Origin: UQRS01 sp050946935
Lineage (GTDB): Bacteria > Bacillota > Clostridia > Oscillospirales > Acutalibacteraceae
NCBI GenBank assembly: GCA_050946935.1
Contig: JBMNVR010000005.1
Location: 1-64,000 of the forward strand
Length of the DNA stretch: 64,000 bases
Direction of reading: 5' to 3'
This document shows positions 1-8,578 of the stretch, piece by piece. The position numbers and the translations under genes were made by a program. Numbering within the stretch: position 1 is the stretch's first letter; each line of letters opens with the position of its first letter. The notes below the pieces were generated by a model. It searched no databases. It was given only the letters and a program-made list of their open reading frames with translations, and was not told the origin of the DNA.

Positions 1-112
1 GGAATCTTAAGGGTCGTTTCTCTTACTCGTTGTTTAATTTTCAAGGTCCTTTGCACTTCCCTGAGCCGCTCGCCTTCTCGGTTCCCCGCACCGGCTCCCC
101 CTCAGGGCGCTC
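1..112 (-). other. Probable leader of an rRNA operon leaving the window leftwards
   Basis: Read on the minus strand, this stretch lies directly downstream of a strong promoter at 117-146. It ends in a segment (about 1-50) that resembles the CCTTGAAAATTAAACAA-type sequence found just before or between rRNA genes in Clostridia. No ORF fits. I infer a 16S (less likely 23S) rRNA gene beyond the left edge; no mature rRNA sequence is inside the window. Confidence 0.5.
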
Positions 113-116
113 GATT

Positions 117-146
117 ATATTAACACATCCCCTCCCCTCCTGTCAA
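117..146 (-). promoter_or_regulatory. Strong minus-strand promoter, probably rRNA operon P
   Basis: On the minus strand TTGACA (146-141) is followed after 18 bases by TAATAT (122-117). The spacer is very G-rich. Transcription would run left into the rRNA-like leader. Confidence 0.6.
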
Positions 147-270
147 CTACTTTTTTTCCGGTTTGGAATATTTTTTGTTTTTCCCATTATATGCCGATAT
201 ACGACTATTTATACCTCACAATTTATTTTTATATTTTCATAAAATTTTTATGATTTTTGCAAAAAAAGAA

Positions 271-299
271 TTGAATTGATAAAAGCAGTATGCTATAAT
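271..299 (+). promoter_or_regulatory. Promoter of the EF-G-like gene
   Basis: TTGAAT at 271-276, a 17-base spacer and TATAAT at 294-299. It stands about 130 bases before the TTG start at 432, so the transcript has an untranslated leader of roughly 125 bases. The DNA around it (150-300) is markedly AT-rich. Confidence 0.7.
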
Positions 300-431
300 C
301 TTTACGATACGTACCCGGGAGGCCGTGAATTATTTTGTTGGTTTTTCACAATATTTCGCGTTTTTCCGTCAGCCGAGGGATTTTCTCCTCCGGCTGCACC
401 GTAAATTTTCTCCGGAAAGGAAGTCATCCTA

Positions 432-2486
432 TTGAAACACCATTCTGCTGACAAAATCAAAAACATCGCGCTTTTGGGGCATGGCGGCTCGGGTAAGAGC
501 ACGCTGGCCGACGCCCTGCTGTTTTCCGCGGGGCTTGTGGAACGGATCGGCAAAAACGCCGACGGCTCTCTGACCATGGATTTTGATCCAGAGGAGAAGC
601 GGCGCAAGGTTTCGGTTTCGACTGCGGTCTATCCGGTGGAATATGGAGATAAAAAGCTGAATTTGATCGACGCACCCGGCCTCTTTGATTTTGCCGGCGG
701 CGTGAGCGAGGCGCTGGCTGCCGCCGACTCGGCCCTGATCGTCCTGTCGGGAAAATCCGGGCTTTCGGTCGGAGCGGAGCTGGCCTACATAAATGCGAAA
801 AAAGCCGCGAAACCGATCGCCTTTTTTATCGGTAAACTCGACTCAGCACATGCCAATTATCGCAAGGTTCTCTCGACCCTGACCGGGAAATACGGGCCGG
901 AGATCTGCCCGGTCGTCATGCCGATCATGCAGGGTGAGCAGGTGGACTGCTACATCGATCTGATTCATGAGGCCGCTTTTCGCTACACCGAAGGAAAAGC
1001 CACGCCTTGTCCGCTGCCCGACAGTGAGGATATCGCGAACCTCCGCAGCCTGATGCTGGAGTCGCTCGCCTCTGCCGACGAGGCGCTGATGGAAAAATAC
1101 TTCGACGGTGCCGCGTTCACAGAGGAGGAAATCCTCACCGGCCTGCAAAAAGGCATGGCCGGCGGGGAGCTTTGCCCGGTTTTCTGCGGCGCAGGGCAGA
1201 CCGGGGCGGGAACCGATCTCCTGCTCGATATTCTCTCCAAAATCGCCCCGGCGGCCGACAGCGCGGCGGTCGCGGCCGAACGAGGTGAGGAGCTGATTGA
1301 GCTGAAAGCGGACGAAAACGGGCCGCTAGCCGCTTTTGTGTTTAAAACCATTGCCGACCCGTTTGTCGGCAAACTCTCTTATTTCAAGGTTGTATCCGGC
1401 AGGCTGAAATCCGACAGCAAGATCGTCAACGCCCGCACCGGGGCGGAAGAACGCATTGCCAAGGTCATGCTGGTCAAGGGCGGTAAGCAGGAGGACGCCG
1501 ACTACATCGGCGCAGGCGACATAGGATCGGCCGCCAAGCTCGGCAGTCTGCTGACCGGGGACACTGTCTGCGCACCCGGCGACTCCCTGATCATTCCTCC
1601 CGCCTCCTATCCGGCGCCCTGCCTGTCCATGGCGGTCACCGCGCGCAAAAAGGGCGATGAAGAAAAGATGGCCGCCGGCCTTCTCCGCCTGTGCGAAGAG
1701 GATCCGACCCTCAAGTTTGAAACCAATCATGAGACCCACGAGCAGATTCTCTCCGGCCTGGGGGAACAGCACATCGACGTGGCCATCTCCAAGCTGAAGG
1801 CCAAATTCGGGGTGGAGGTTGACCTGGCTCAGCCCAAGGTCGCGTATCGGGAGACCATCCGCAAAAAGGTCAAGGTACAGGGCCGTCATAAGAAGCAGTC
1901 GGGCGGCCATGGCCAGTTCGGCGACGTCTGGATTGAGTTTGAACCCTGCGACGCCGACGATCTTGTATTTGAAGAGAAGGTGTTTGGCGGCGCGGTGCCG
2001 AAAAACTTCTTCCCGGCGGTTGAAAAAGGCCTGCGCGACTGCGTCGTGAAAGGCGTGCTGGCCGGATACCCAATGGTCGGAGTCAAGGCGACGCTGGTCG
2101 ACGGTTCCTACCATCCGGTGGACTCCTCTGAAATGTCCTTCAAGATGGCGGCCGCTCTTGCATATAAAGCAGGAATCCCCGACGCCTCCCCTGTGCTGCT
2201 GGAACCAATCGGCACGCTGAGGGTGCTGGCGCCTGACGATAACATGGGCGATGTCATTGGTGATATCAATAAGCGGCGGGGCCGCGTCCTCGGGATGAAC
2301 CCGGCCGACAATCAGATGCAGGAGATTATCGCCGAAGTCCCGATGGGTGAGATGGGCGATTTCGCAACCGCGATGCGCTCGATCACACAGGGCCGGGCCA
2401 GCTTCACCCTTGATTTCGCCCGGTATGAGGAAGCGCCGCCGATGGTCGCACAAAAGGTAATTGCGGCCGCAAAGGCCGAAGCGTAA
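432..2486 (+). CDS. Elongation factor G-like GTPase (EF-G2 type)
   Basis: A 684-residue protein with the five-domain layout of EF-G. The N-terminal GTPase has P-loop GHGGSGKS (residues 17-24), followed by domain II, and the C-terminal part carries the domain IV/V core (GQFGDVW about residue 495, EPIGTLRV about 595). It differs from canonical FusA. The switch-II motif reads DAPGLFDF where EF-G has DTPGHVDF, so the catalytic His is replaced. The NKxD motif reads GKLD. These are traits of the EF-G2/EF-G-like branch, whose members are not the main translocase and whose role is unsettled. Translation starts at TTG 432, with a GGAAAGGA ribosome site a few bases upstream. It has its own promoter (271-299) and a strong terminator (2556-2602), so it looks monocistronic. 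Confidence 0.93.
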   Translation: MKHHSADKIKNIALLGHGGSGKSTLADALLFSAGLVERIGKNADGSLTMDFDPEEKRRKVSVSTAVYPVEYGDKKLNLIDAPGLFDFAGGVSEALAAADSALIVLSGKSGLSVGAELAYINAKKAAKPIAFFIGKLDSAHANYRKVLSTLTGKYGPEICPVVMPIMQGEQVDCYIDLIHEAAFRYTEGKATPCPLPDSEDIANLRSLMLESLASADEALMEKYFDGAAFTEEEILTGLQKGMAGGELCPVFCGAGQTGAGTDLLLDILSKIAPAADSAAVAAERGEELIELKADENGPLAAFVFKTIADPFVGKLSYFKVVSGRLKSDSKIVNARTGAEERIAKVMLVKGGKQEDADYIGAGDIGSAAKLGSLLTGDTVCAPGDSLIIPPASYPAPCLSMAVTARKKGDEEKMAAGLLRLCEEDPTLKFETNHETHEQILSGLGEQHIDVAISKLKAKFGVEVDLAQPKVAYRETIRKKVKVQGRHKKQSGGHGQFGDVWIEFEPCDADDLVFEEKVFGGAVPKNFFPAVEKGLRDCVVKGVLAGYPMVGVKATLVDGSYHPVDSSEMSFKMAAALAYKAGIPDASPVLLEPIGTLRVLAPDDNMGDVIGDINKRRGRVLGMNPADNQMQEIIAEVPMGEMGDFATAMRSITQGRASFTLDFARYEEAPPMVAQKVIAAAKAEA

Positions 2487-2489
2487 ACA

Positions 2490-2507
2490 GGCGCAGCGCG
2501 CTGCGCC
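2490..2507. repeat. Perfect 18-bp GC palindrome after the EF-G-like stop
   Basis: GGCGCAGCG/CGCTGCGCC is a perfect palindrome four bases after the stop codon. There is no T-run, so it is not a standard terminator. It may help stabilise the 3' end of the mRNA. Confidence 0.5.
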
Positions 2508-2555
2508 TTCGCTGATTCTCTGCGGCGCGTATGACACGCTTTCAGAAGATAGATC

Positions 2556-2602
2556 AAAACCGCTCGCTTTTGTGCAATACAGAAAGGCGAGCGGTTTTTT
2601 TA
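2556..2602 (+). terminator. Intrinsic terminator of the EF-G-like gene
   Basis: The stem is CCGCTCGC (2560-2567) with GCGAGCGG (2587-2594), flanked by A4 upstream and T7 downstream (2595-2601). Confidence 0.85.
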
Positions 2603-2651
2603 AGAAAAAGGAAATTATTCTTGCAACCAACGGGTAAATGTGCTATATAAA

Positions 2652-3180
2652 AAATAGTCGCCAAATCAGGCTTGAGTAATAAAAATCCCCGGCGGCGGGT
2701 ATTTTTTGCAGCCCTGTCTCCCGGTTGTCATGCGAAAGCATGACGAGGGGGACGGCATTAAAATCGTATTTTTTATTGCGGAGCAATGAAAAATAGTCGC
2801 CAAATCAAGTTTGAGTAATAAAAATCCCCGGCGGCGGGTATTTTTTGCAGCCCTGTCTCCCGGTTGTCATGCGAAAGCATGACGAGGGGGACGGCATTAA
2901 AATCGTATTTTTTATTGCGGAGCAATGAAAAATAGTCGCCAAATCAAGTTTGAGTAATAAAAATCCCCGGCGGCGGATATTTTTTGCAGCCCTGTCTCCC
3001 GGTTGTCATGCGAAAGTATGACGAGGGAGACGGCATTAAAATCGTATTTTTTATTGCGGAGCAATGAAAAATAGTCGCCAAATCAAGTTTGAGTAATAGA
3101 AATCCCCGGCGGCGGATATTTTTTGCAGCCGTATTTTTCGGTTGCCGTGCCTTGTGCGCGGCGAAAAATTGGGCATCGAA
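2652..3180. repeat. Tandem array of a 139-bp unit (3 full copies plus a diverged fourth) with conserved hairpins
   Basis: Full units start at 2652, 2791 and 2930, and a partial unit starts at 3069; the period is exactly 139 bp each time. The full copies differ at only a few positions. Each contains a two-part hairpin. In copy 1 the outer arms are 2716-2722 and 2747-2753, and the inner stem GTCATGC / GCATGAC (2727-2733, 2738-2744) is closed by a GAAA tetraloop. A second hairpin spans each unit junction: ATTTTTTATTGC, loop GGA, GCAATGAAAAAT (2768-2779 and 2783-2794 at the first junction). The fourth copy has different stem sequences that still pair (3133-3169). There are no spacers, so this is not CRISPR, and no convincing ORF. 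No insertion-sequence gene is adjacent. Confidence 0.9.
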
Positions 3181-3354
3181 CTCCCGTCTTCGCATGTCCA
3201 AACCGTGAAAATGCGGACGATCTATTTTTAAATGTATTGGATGATGCAATTATGAATCGGTTACCCCCCCCGAGATATTTGTTCACAATCCGTAGAAGCA
3301 CGGCAACCGCAGATTGGATGGCTCCATCTGCTCCGGATTCTGTCGGTTTTCTGT

Positions 3355-4350
3355 ATGATGGTTTTGCATGTCGCAGCCAGCCAGTGGTACACCGTCCCGG
3401 TTGAGTCGGCGGATTGGCAGATCTTTAATATATATGACAGCCTGGTTCGATTCTGCGTTCCCGTCTTTGTCATGCTTTCCGGCACGATGCTGCTGGACCC
3501 GGAACGGGAGTATTCTGTAAAAAAGCTGTGGCGGAAGAAAATTTTCCGGCTGGCGACGGCTTTCCTCTTCTGGTCGTCCGCTTACGCCGTGTTGGGGAAT
3601 CTTGTAAAATACCGTACGCTGAATGCCGAGGTGGCATTCAATATCTGCAAGCAATTTCTGCTCGGCCATTATCATATGTGGTTTTTGTTTATGATTGCCG
3701 GGCTGTATATGGTGACTCCGTTTCTGCGGCGAGTCTGTCAAAGCCGTCGGCTCACACAGTATTTTCTGGTTTTGTGGTTCCTGTTTGTATGTGTTGCCGG
3801 CGTCCTGCAATCGATCCCCGCTTTAGAATCCTATGTTGCTTCGATCCTGGACAAAGCACAGCTTTCCATGGCGCTGGGCTTCTCCGGATACTATGTTTTG
3901 GGTTATTATCTGCGCAAAAACGAGATTTCCCGTTGCGGCCGTGTCATTCTCTATTCCCTGGGCGGCGCGTCGGTTATTTTCACCATAGCCGGTACATATT
4001 TGTTATCCCTGCGCGGCGGGGAAGCATCCGAGCTTTTCTACAACTACCTCTTCCCCAACGTCTGTTTCATGTCCGTCAGCGTCTTTTTGCTGTTTAAGCA
4101 AGCCTTGGCGACCCGGAATTTTTCAGAAAAGCTCACCCGCCTTCTCGCTTTTCTATCCAAACAAAGCTTTGGAATGTATCTGGTACACGACTTTGTAAAC
4201 ATCCTGTTTGGGCAGTTTTTACATATCACAACGCTGTCCTTCTGCCCGGCGCTTTCGGTACCGGTTCTTTCGCTGCTGGTCTTTCTTATCAGCTTTTGCA
4301 TCACCTGCATCCTGGCAAAAATCCCTCTGCTCAACAGGTATATTCTATAA
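3355..4350 (+). CDS. Acyltransferase 3 family membrane protein; 5' end uncertain
   Basis: An integral membrane acyltransferase with about ten hydrophobic helices, of the OafA/WecH-like type that transfers acetyl or similar groups to surface sugars. The family's N-terminal His lies in MMVLHVAAS, right at the first available ATG (3355), which therefore sits inside the first transmembrane helix. In the same frame, 3313-3354 encodes IGWLHLLRILSVFC, exactly the expected start of the family. That frame is open back to a stop at 3253-3255 but offers no ATG, GTG or TTG. An ATG at 3252 in another frame would join it if the C8 run (3264-3271) lost one base. The gene may thus be phase-variable, frameshifted, or started at a rare codon such as CTG 3328. 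The array at 2652-3180 lies just upstream; a terminator follows at 4381-4424. Confidence 0.8.
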   Translation: MMVLHVAASQWYTVPVESADWQIFNIYDSLVRFCVPVFVMLSGTMLLDPEREYSVKKLWRKKIFRLATAFLFWSSAYAVLGNLVKYRTLNAEVAFNICKQFLLGHYHMWFLFMIAGLYMVTPFLRRVCQSRRLTQYFLVLWFLFVCVAGVLQSIPALESYVASILDKAQLSMALGFSGYYVLGYYLRKNEISRCGRVILYSLGGASVIFTIAGTYLLSLRGGEASELFYNYLFPNVCFMSVSVFLLFKQALATRNFSEKLTRLLAFLSKQSFGMYLVHDFVNILFGQFLHITTLSFCPALSVPVLSLLVFLISFCITCILAKIPLLNRYIL

Positions 4351-4380
4351 AAAAGCTCTGAGGCATTCATTTCGATGCAG

Positions 4381-4424
4381 AACACGCCCCGAAAGGTCGA
4401 GATACACCTTTCGGGGCGTGTTTT
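4381..4424 (+). terminator. Terminator of the acyltransferase gene
   Basis: A perfect 17-bp stem (4381-4397 with 4406-4422) and an 8-base loop, followed by a T-rich tail on the plus strand. The stop codon of the convergent acetyltransferase overlaps its right edge. Confidence 0.85.
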
Positions 4425-5007
4425 ATAATATTTCGATGGGCAATGCAGCCGCTTCAATTGCCCTTTGCAGCACCGCCGGAATTTGGGAAACCGCGCGGAT
4501 CGGAGAAGGCTCCCCCTCATACGCCGCCAGCGGCTTTTCAAACCATCCGACGTCCCACCACCGGCCGCACTTGTAGCCTGCGTTTTGCCAGACGCCGCTC
4601 CGCCGGAAACCGAGGCGCTCATGCAGCCGCTCGCTCCTCTCGTTGGGGAGGGTAACGCAACCGTAGACGGTTTTGACCCCCTGAAGGCGCAAAACTTCCA
4701 TCAAAGCGAGATAGAGCGCCCTGCCGATCCCCCGGGCGGTAAAGCGGCGGTCGAGGTAGATCGACAGCTCGGCGCCCCACTGATAGGCCGCCCGCGCCAT
4801 GGCCCGATGGGCGTAGGCGTAACCGACGACCCGCCCCTGGGCCTCACAAACGAGGTAGGGATACTCGCCCAGGATTCCGGCCATCCGGGCGGCAAAGGCT
4901 GCCTCGTCCGGCAGGGCGTACTCAAATGTGACGGCCGTATCGATATACTGCGCATAGATCGCAAGGATCGCGGCGCAGTCGACCGGCGACGCCATACGGA
5001 TATGCAT
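4423..5007 (-). CDS. GNAT N-acetyltransferase, phosphinothricin/methionine-sulfone type (YncA/Pat-like)
   Basis: 194 residues. It begins MHIRMASPVD, continues with IYAQYIDTAVTFEY, has an acetyl-CoA-binding turn around RFTARGIGRALY, and near the end LGFRRSGVWQNAGYKCGRWWDV. All of this is typical of the small-molecule acetyltransferases related to phosphinothricin and methionine sulfoximine acetyltransferases. The start at 5007 is chosen for the AAAGGAGAG site just upstream; longer readings to 5163 add residues with no family match. It follows livF by 121 bases on the same strand. The substrate is unknown. Confidence 0.85.
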   Translation of the reverse strand: MHIRMASPVDCAAILAIYAQYIDTAVTFEYALPDEAAFAARMAGILGEYPYLVCEAQGRVVGYAYAHRAMARAAYQWGAELSIYLDRRFTARGIGRALYLALMEVLRLQGVKTVYGCVTLPNERSERLHERLGFRRSGVWQNAGYKCGRWWDVGWFEKPLAAYEGEPSPIRAVSQIPAVLQRAIEAAALPIEIL

Positions 5008-5128
5008 GATAAGGCTCTCCTTTCCCAATCTGTCGGCAGACGCTTTCCTGTGCATATGTAAAAACATGCCCCGCCCGGCTTTCTGACAGCGCAGAAAAGG
5101 CAGAGCGAGGCAGGTCATCCGGGTAAAA

Positions 5129-5839
5129 TCAGCCGCCAAGGTAGGCTTTTCGCACCTCGTCATTATCGAGGAGCTCCGCCCCGGTGCCGGTCATGACGAT
5201 CTTCCCCGTCTCCAGCACATAGCCGCGGTCGGCAATCTTGAGCGCCTTCTTGGCGTTTTGTTCAACCAAGAGGACAGTCGTGCCGCTCTCGTTGATGTGT
5301 TTGATGATGTCGAAAATCTCCGACACCAGCAGGGGAGAGAGGCCCATTGACGGCTCATCCATCAACACAATCTTGGGATGCGACATCAGCGCCCGGCCGA
5401 TCGCCAGCATTTGCTGCTCCCCGCCCGAGAGGGTCCCGGCCTCCTGCTTCCGGCGCTCCTTGAGACGGGGAAATCGGTCGTACACCATTTCAAAGGATTC
5501 AGCAATCTCTTTTTTATCACTCCGGGTATAGGCGCCCAGCCGCAGGTTCTGCTCGACCGAAAGATGGGAAAACACCCGCCGTCCCTCCGGCACATGTGCC
5601 ATGCCCATGGCGACGATTTTGTGCGCCGGGGTTTTGGTCAGGTCGCGGCCCTCAAATTCAATCGAACCGGCGGCGGCCGGAACCAGCCCGGTGACGGTGT
5701 GGAGGGTGGTCGTCTTTCCCGCGCCGTTGGCCCCGATCAGGGCGATGATCTCCCCCTCTTCTACTTCAAAGGAGATTCCCTTGATGGCCTGAATTACGCC
5801 GTAGTAAACCTCCAGATTTTCGACTTTCAGCAAACTCAT
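5129..5839 (-). CDS. livF: Branched-chain amino-acid ABC transporter ATP-binding protein LivF
   Basis: 236 residues, the usual LivF length. Walker A is GANGAGKTT, the signature LSGGEQQML and Walker B VLMDEPSMGL. The start LLKVENLEVYYGVIQAIKGI is typical of LivF. It is one of two ATPases powering the LivHM permease on the cytoplasmic face. It is the last liv gene, 12 bases after livG. The specificity of such systems (Leu/Ile/Val or other amino acids, amides or urea) is set by the binding protein. Confidence 0.95.
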   Translation of the reverse strand: MSLLKVENLEVYYGVIQAIKGISFEVEEGEIIALIGANGAGKTTTLHTVTGLVPAAAGSIEFEGRDLTKTPAHKIVAMGMAHVPEGRRVFSHLSVEQNLRLGAYTRSDKKEIAESFEMVYDRFPRLKERRKQEAGTLSGGEQQMLAIGRALMSHPKIVLMDEPSMGLSPLLVSEIFDIIKHINESGTTVLLVEQNAKKALKIADRGYVLETGKIVMTGTGAELLDNDEVRKAYLGG

Positions 5840-5851
5840 ATTCCGGCTCCT

Positions 5852-6610
5852 CTATTCCCCAAGATAGGCGGTGATCACTTCAGGTTGACGCAGCACCTCC
5901 GCCGTTTTGCCTTTGGCCAGCTCGGTGCCGAAGTTAAGGACGGTAATCTCCTCACAAATGCCGGCAACCAGCTTCATATCATGCTCGATCAGCAGGATAG
6001 TCATGTCAAACTCGTCCCGGACAAATCGAATGGTATCCATCAATTCAGCCGTCTCGTTCGGGTTCATGCCGGCCGCCGGCTCGTCCAGCAGCAGCAGCTT
6101 CGGATTGGTGGCGAGAGCCCGGGCAATTTCCAGCTTGCGCTGTTTGCCATAAGGCAGGTTGCAGGCGAGCGTGTCGCCCTCCTCCTCCAGTCCGAAGACC
6201 CGCAAAAGCTCCGACGCGCGGGCGTTCATCGCCCGCTCCTGCCTGAAATAGGACGGCAGACGGAAAACACCGGCCACAGCCGAATATTTATTCTGATTAT
6301 GCAGACCGATCTTGACATTGTCGATCGCGCTCAGCTTGTCAAACAGCCGGATATTCTGAAAGGTGCGGGCCATACCCTTTTTATTGATCTGCACCGGGCG
6401 TTTGCCGGTCAGATCCTCCCCATCCAGGAAGAAGCGGCCGGTCGTCGGCTTGTACACGCCGGTCAGCATATTGAAAACCGTAGTTTTCCCCGCGCCATTC
6501 GGCCCGATCAGGCCGTACAACTGCCCCTTTTCGATCGTGACATTGAAATCGTCGACCGCCCGCAGTCCGCCGAAGGTAATGCCCAAATTCCGAACCTCAA
6601 GTAAGGCCAT
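5852..6610 (-). CDS. livG: Branched-chain amino-acid ABC transporter ATP-binding protein LivG
   Basis: 252 residues with Walker A GPNGAGKTT, Walker B LLLLDEPAAGMNP and the LivG-specific C-terminal tail ending in GKTAEVLRQPEVITAYLGE. The signature motif is degenerate (LPYGKQRKLEIARAL), as is normal for LivG. It pairs with LivF. The gene lies 3 bases after livM, indicating translational coupling within the importer operon. Confidence 0.95.
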   Translation of the reverse strand: MALLEVRNLGITFGGLRAVDDFNVTIEKGQLYGLIGPNGAGKTTVFNMLTGVYKPTTGRFFLDGEDLTGKRPVQINKKGMARTFQNIRLFDKLSAIDNVKIGLHNQNKYSAVAGVFRLPSYFRQERAMNARASELLRVFGLEEEGDTLACNLPYGKQRKLEIARALATNPKLLLLDEPAAGMNPNETAELMDTIRFVRDEFDMTILLIEHDMKLVAGICEEITVLNFGTELAKGKTAEVLRQPEVITAYLGE

Positions 6611-6613
6611 CGG

Positions 6614-7699
6614 TCAAACCTCCTTCTTCGCGCGGCTGCGTCCGAAAAGACGCTGGAGCGACAGCTTCTGTTTAAAGGTGTTGAACTTCTCATTATTCCC
6701 GAGCAGCATCATCGCAATCAGGATAATGGCGTAAATCAGCATCCGGTAGGACTGGAAATCGCGCAGCACCTCCGGCAGTGCGTAGAGGACGGCCGCAGCG
6801 ATGACCGATCCACGGATATTTCCGATCCCGCCCAGCACGACAAAGACAAGGATAAGGATCGACATATTGTAATCAAACTTGGTCGGGTCGATCATGTTGG
6901 AGTGGGAGAAGAGCGTTCCTGCGACGCCGGCGAAAAAGGCCGACACGCCGAAAACGATCAGCTTGTATTTGGACAGATTGATGCCGACCGACTCGGCCGC
7001 GATACGGTTGTCGCGGATGGCCATAAATGCGCGGCCGGCGCGAGAGTCGATCAGATTCATAATAACCACCAGCGTAATCAGGACCACCAGGACAGTTACC
7101 AGCAGGTTTGCGTCGGATGGAATCCCACTGACCGCCATCGGGCCGTTTAAAATATCCTTCTTGGTTGCAAGATCCAGGGTAGAGGCGTCAATCGACTTTG
7201 CAAAAGAAAAATGCAGCCCATTCGCATCCTTGGCCAGATAAAGGTTCTGGGCAATTTTCTTGATAATCTCTCCAAACGCCAAGGTCACAATGGCCAGATA
7301 GTCGCCCCGCAGCCGCAGAATCGGTATGCCGATCAGCATACCGATCAGGCCGGCAGCCAGCCCGCCGAGCAGCATGGCGATCGGGAATCGCAGCCACCAG
7401 ACCGATATCAGATCTCTGGTCAAAATCGAGAAAACGCCGCCGACATATGCGCCCACGCACATAAATCCCGCATGGCCGAGGCTGAGTTCGCCCAGCACGC
7501 CGACCGTGAGGTTCAGCGAAACGGCCAGAATGATATAATACCCAATCGGAATCAGCAGTCCTTTAAACAAACTGCTGGCGCTCCCGGTCGAAACCAGAAT
7601 CCCCGAGATTCCAAAGAAAGCAATCACCATCGCCAGGGTCAGAAAATTATCCTTTGTGACCGGGCGGAGGCTTTTTGTTCTGCTGCGCATACCGGTCAC
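6614..7699 (-). CDS. livM: Branched-chain amino-acid ABC transporter permease LivM
   Basis: 361 residues with about ten membrane helices and the LivM core (GYYIILAVSLNLTVGVLGE, LGHAGFMCVGAY, VGINLSKYKL, FVVLGGIGNIRGS). It forms the membrane channel together with LivH. The ATG at 7699 abuts the livH stop. A soluble basic N-terminus (about 25 residues) precedes the first helix. Confidence 0.95.
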   Translation of the reverse strand: MTGMRSRTKSLRPVTKDNFLTLAMVIAFFGISGILVSTGSASSLFKGLLIPIGYYIILAVSLNLTVGVLGELSLGHAGFMCVGAYVGGVFSILTRDLISVWWLRFPIAMLLGGLAAGLIGMLIGIPILRLRGDYLAIVTLAFGEIIKKIAQNLYLAKDANGLHFSFAKSIDASTLDLATKKDILNGPMAVSGIPSDANLLVTVLVVLITLVVIMNLIDSRAGRAFMAIRDNRIAAESVGINLSKYKLIVFGVSAFFAGVAGTLFSHSNMIDPTKFDYNMSILILVFVVLGGIGNIRGSVIAAAVLYALPEVLRDFQSYRMLIYAIILIAMMLLGNNEKFNTFKQKLSLQRLFGRSRAKKEV

Positions 7700-8578
7700 C
7701 TACACTTTCTCACTGATTTTCTTGCCCATAATGCCGGTCGGCTTGACAAGAAGGATAAGAATCAACACGGCAAAAACGATCGCGTCGGAAAGCTGCGAAC
7801 TGATGTACGCCTTGCTCAGATTTTCAATAATTCCAAGCAGCACGCCGCCGATCATCGCGCCGGGTATGCTCCCGATGCCGCCGAACACGGCGGCCGTAAA
7901 CGCCTTGATACCCGGCATCTGACCGGTATAGGCGCTGATCTGCGGATACGAGGAGCAGAGCAGCACACCGGCGACGGCGGCCAGCGCCGATCCGATCGCG
8001 AAGGTGATCGAGATGGTGCGGTTGACATTCACTCCCATCAGTTGGGCGGCTCCCTTATCCTCCGACACGGCGAGCATAGCGCGGCCAATCTTGGTTTTAT
8101 TGATGAACAGGGTCAGGGCGACCATAATCACCAGGGTCACGGCGATGGTCACGATCGTCTCGCCCGAGATGGTGAGCTGATCGTTGATTCTCCACGCCGG
8201 GACGGTCACAACCGACTTAAAGGTTTGCGGATTCGGGCCGAAGATCAAAAGCGCCAGGTTCTGCAAAAGATAACTGACGCCGATGGCCGTAATCAACACC
8301 GACAGCGGCGAGGCGTTTCGCAACGGCTTATAGGCGATTTTCTCAATCACGACGCCGAGGATGGTGCAGACCACCACGCCGGCCAGAATCCCGATCAAAG
8401 GATTGTACCCAAGGGTGGTTACCGTTGTAAAGACCGTAAATCCTCCAACCATGATGACGTCGCCATGGGCGAAGTTCAGCATCTTGGCAATGCCGTACAC
8501 CATCGTATAGCCGATGGCAATCAGGGCATACACACTGCCGAGACTGATCCCCCCAACCAGATAAGATATGAAACTCAT
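7700..8578 (-). CDS. livH: Branched-chain amino-acid ABC transporter permease LivH
   Basis: 292 residues, almost entirely hydrophobic. It shows the LivH hallmark GSVYALIAIGYTMVYGI at residues 14-30, MLNFAHGD after it, and FGGIGSIPGAMIGG near 230. It is the first gene of the permease/ATPase block; 267 bases separate it from the binding-protein gene, with a terminator hairpin in between. Confidence 0.95.
   Translation of the reverse strand: MSFISYLVGGISLGSVYALIAIGYTMVYGIAKMLNFAHGDVIMVGGFTVFTTVTTLGYNPLIGILAGVVVCTILGVVIEKIAYKPLRNASPLSVLITAIGVSYLLQNLALLIFGPNPQTFKSVVTVPAWRINDQLTISGETIVTIAVTLVIMVALTLFINKTKIGRAMLAVSEDKGAAQLMGVNVNRTISITFAIGSALAAVAGVLLCSSYPQISAYTGQMPGIKAFTAAVFGGIGSIPGAMIGGVLLGIIENLSKAYISSQLSDAIVFAVLILILLVKPTGIMGKKISEKV

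Noticed and set aside
1326..2630. Minus-strand ORF of 434 codons opposite the EF-G-like gene
   Set aside because: Shadow of a well-supported gene; no ribosome site and implausible composition.
2652..3180. CRISPR array
   Set aside because: The unit is 139 bp and repeats without spacers; no cas gene is near.
3123..3404. 93-codon ORF across the array end and C8 tract
   Set aside because: No family match beyond its overlap with the acyltransferase 5' end; relevant only as a possible frameshift partner.
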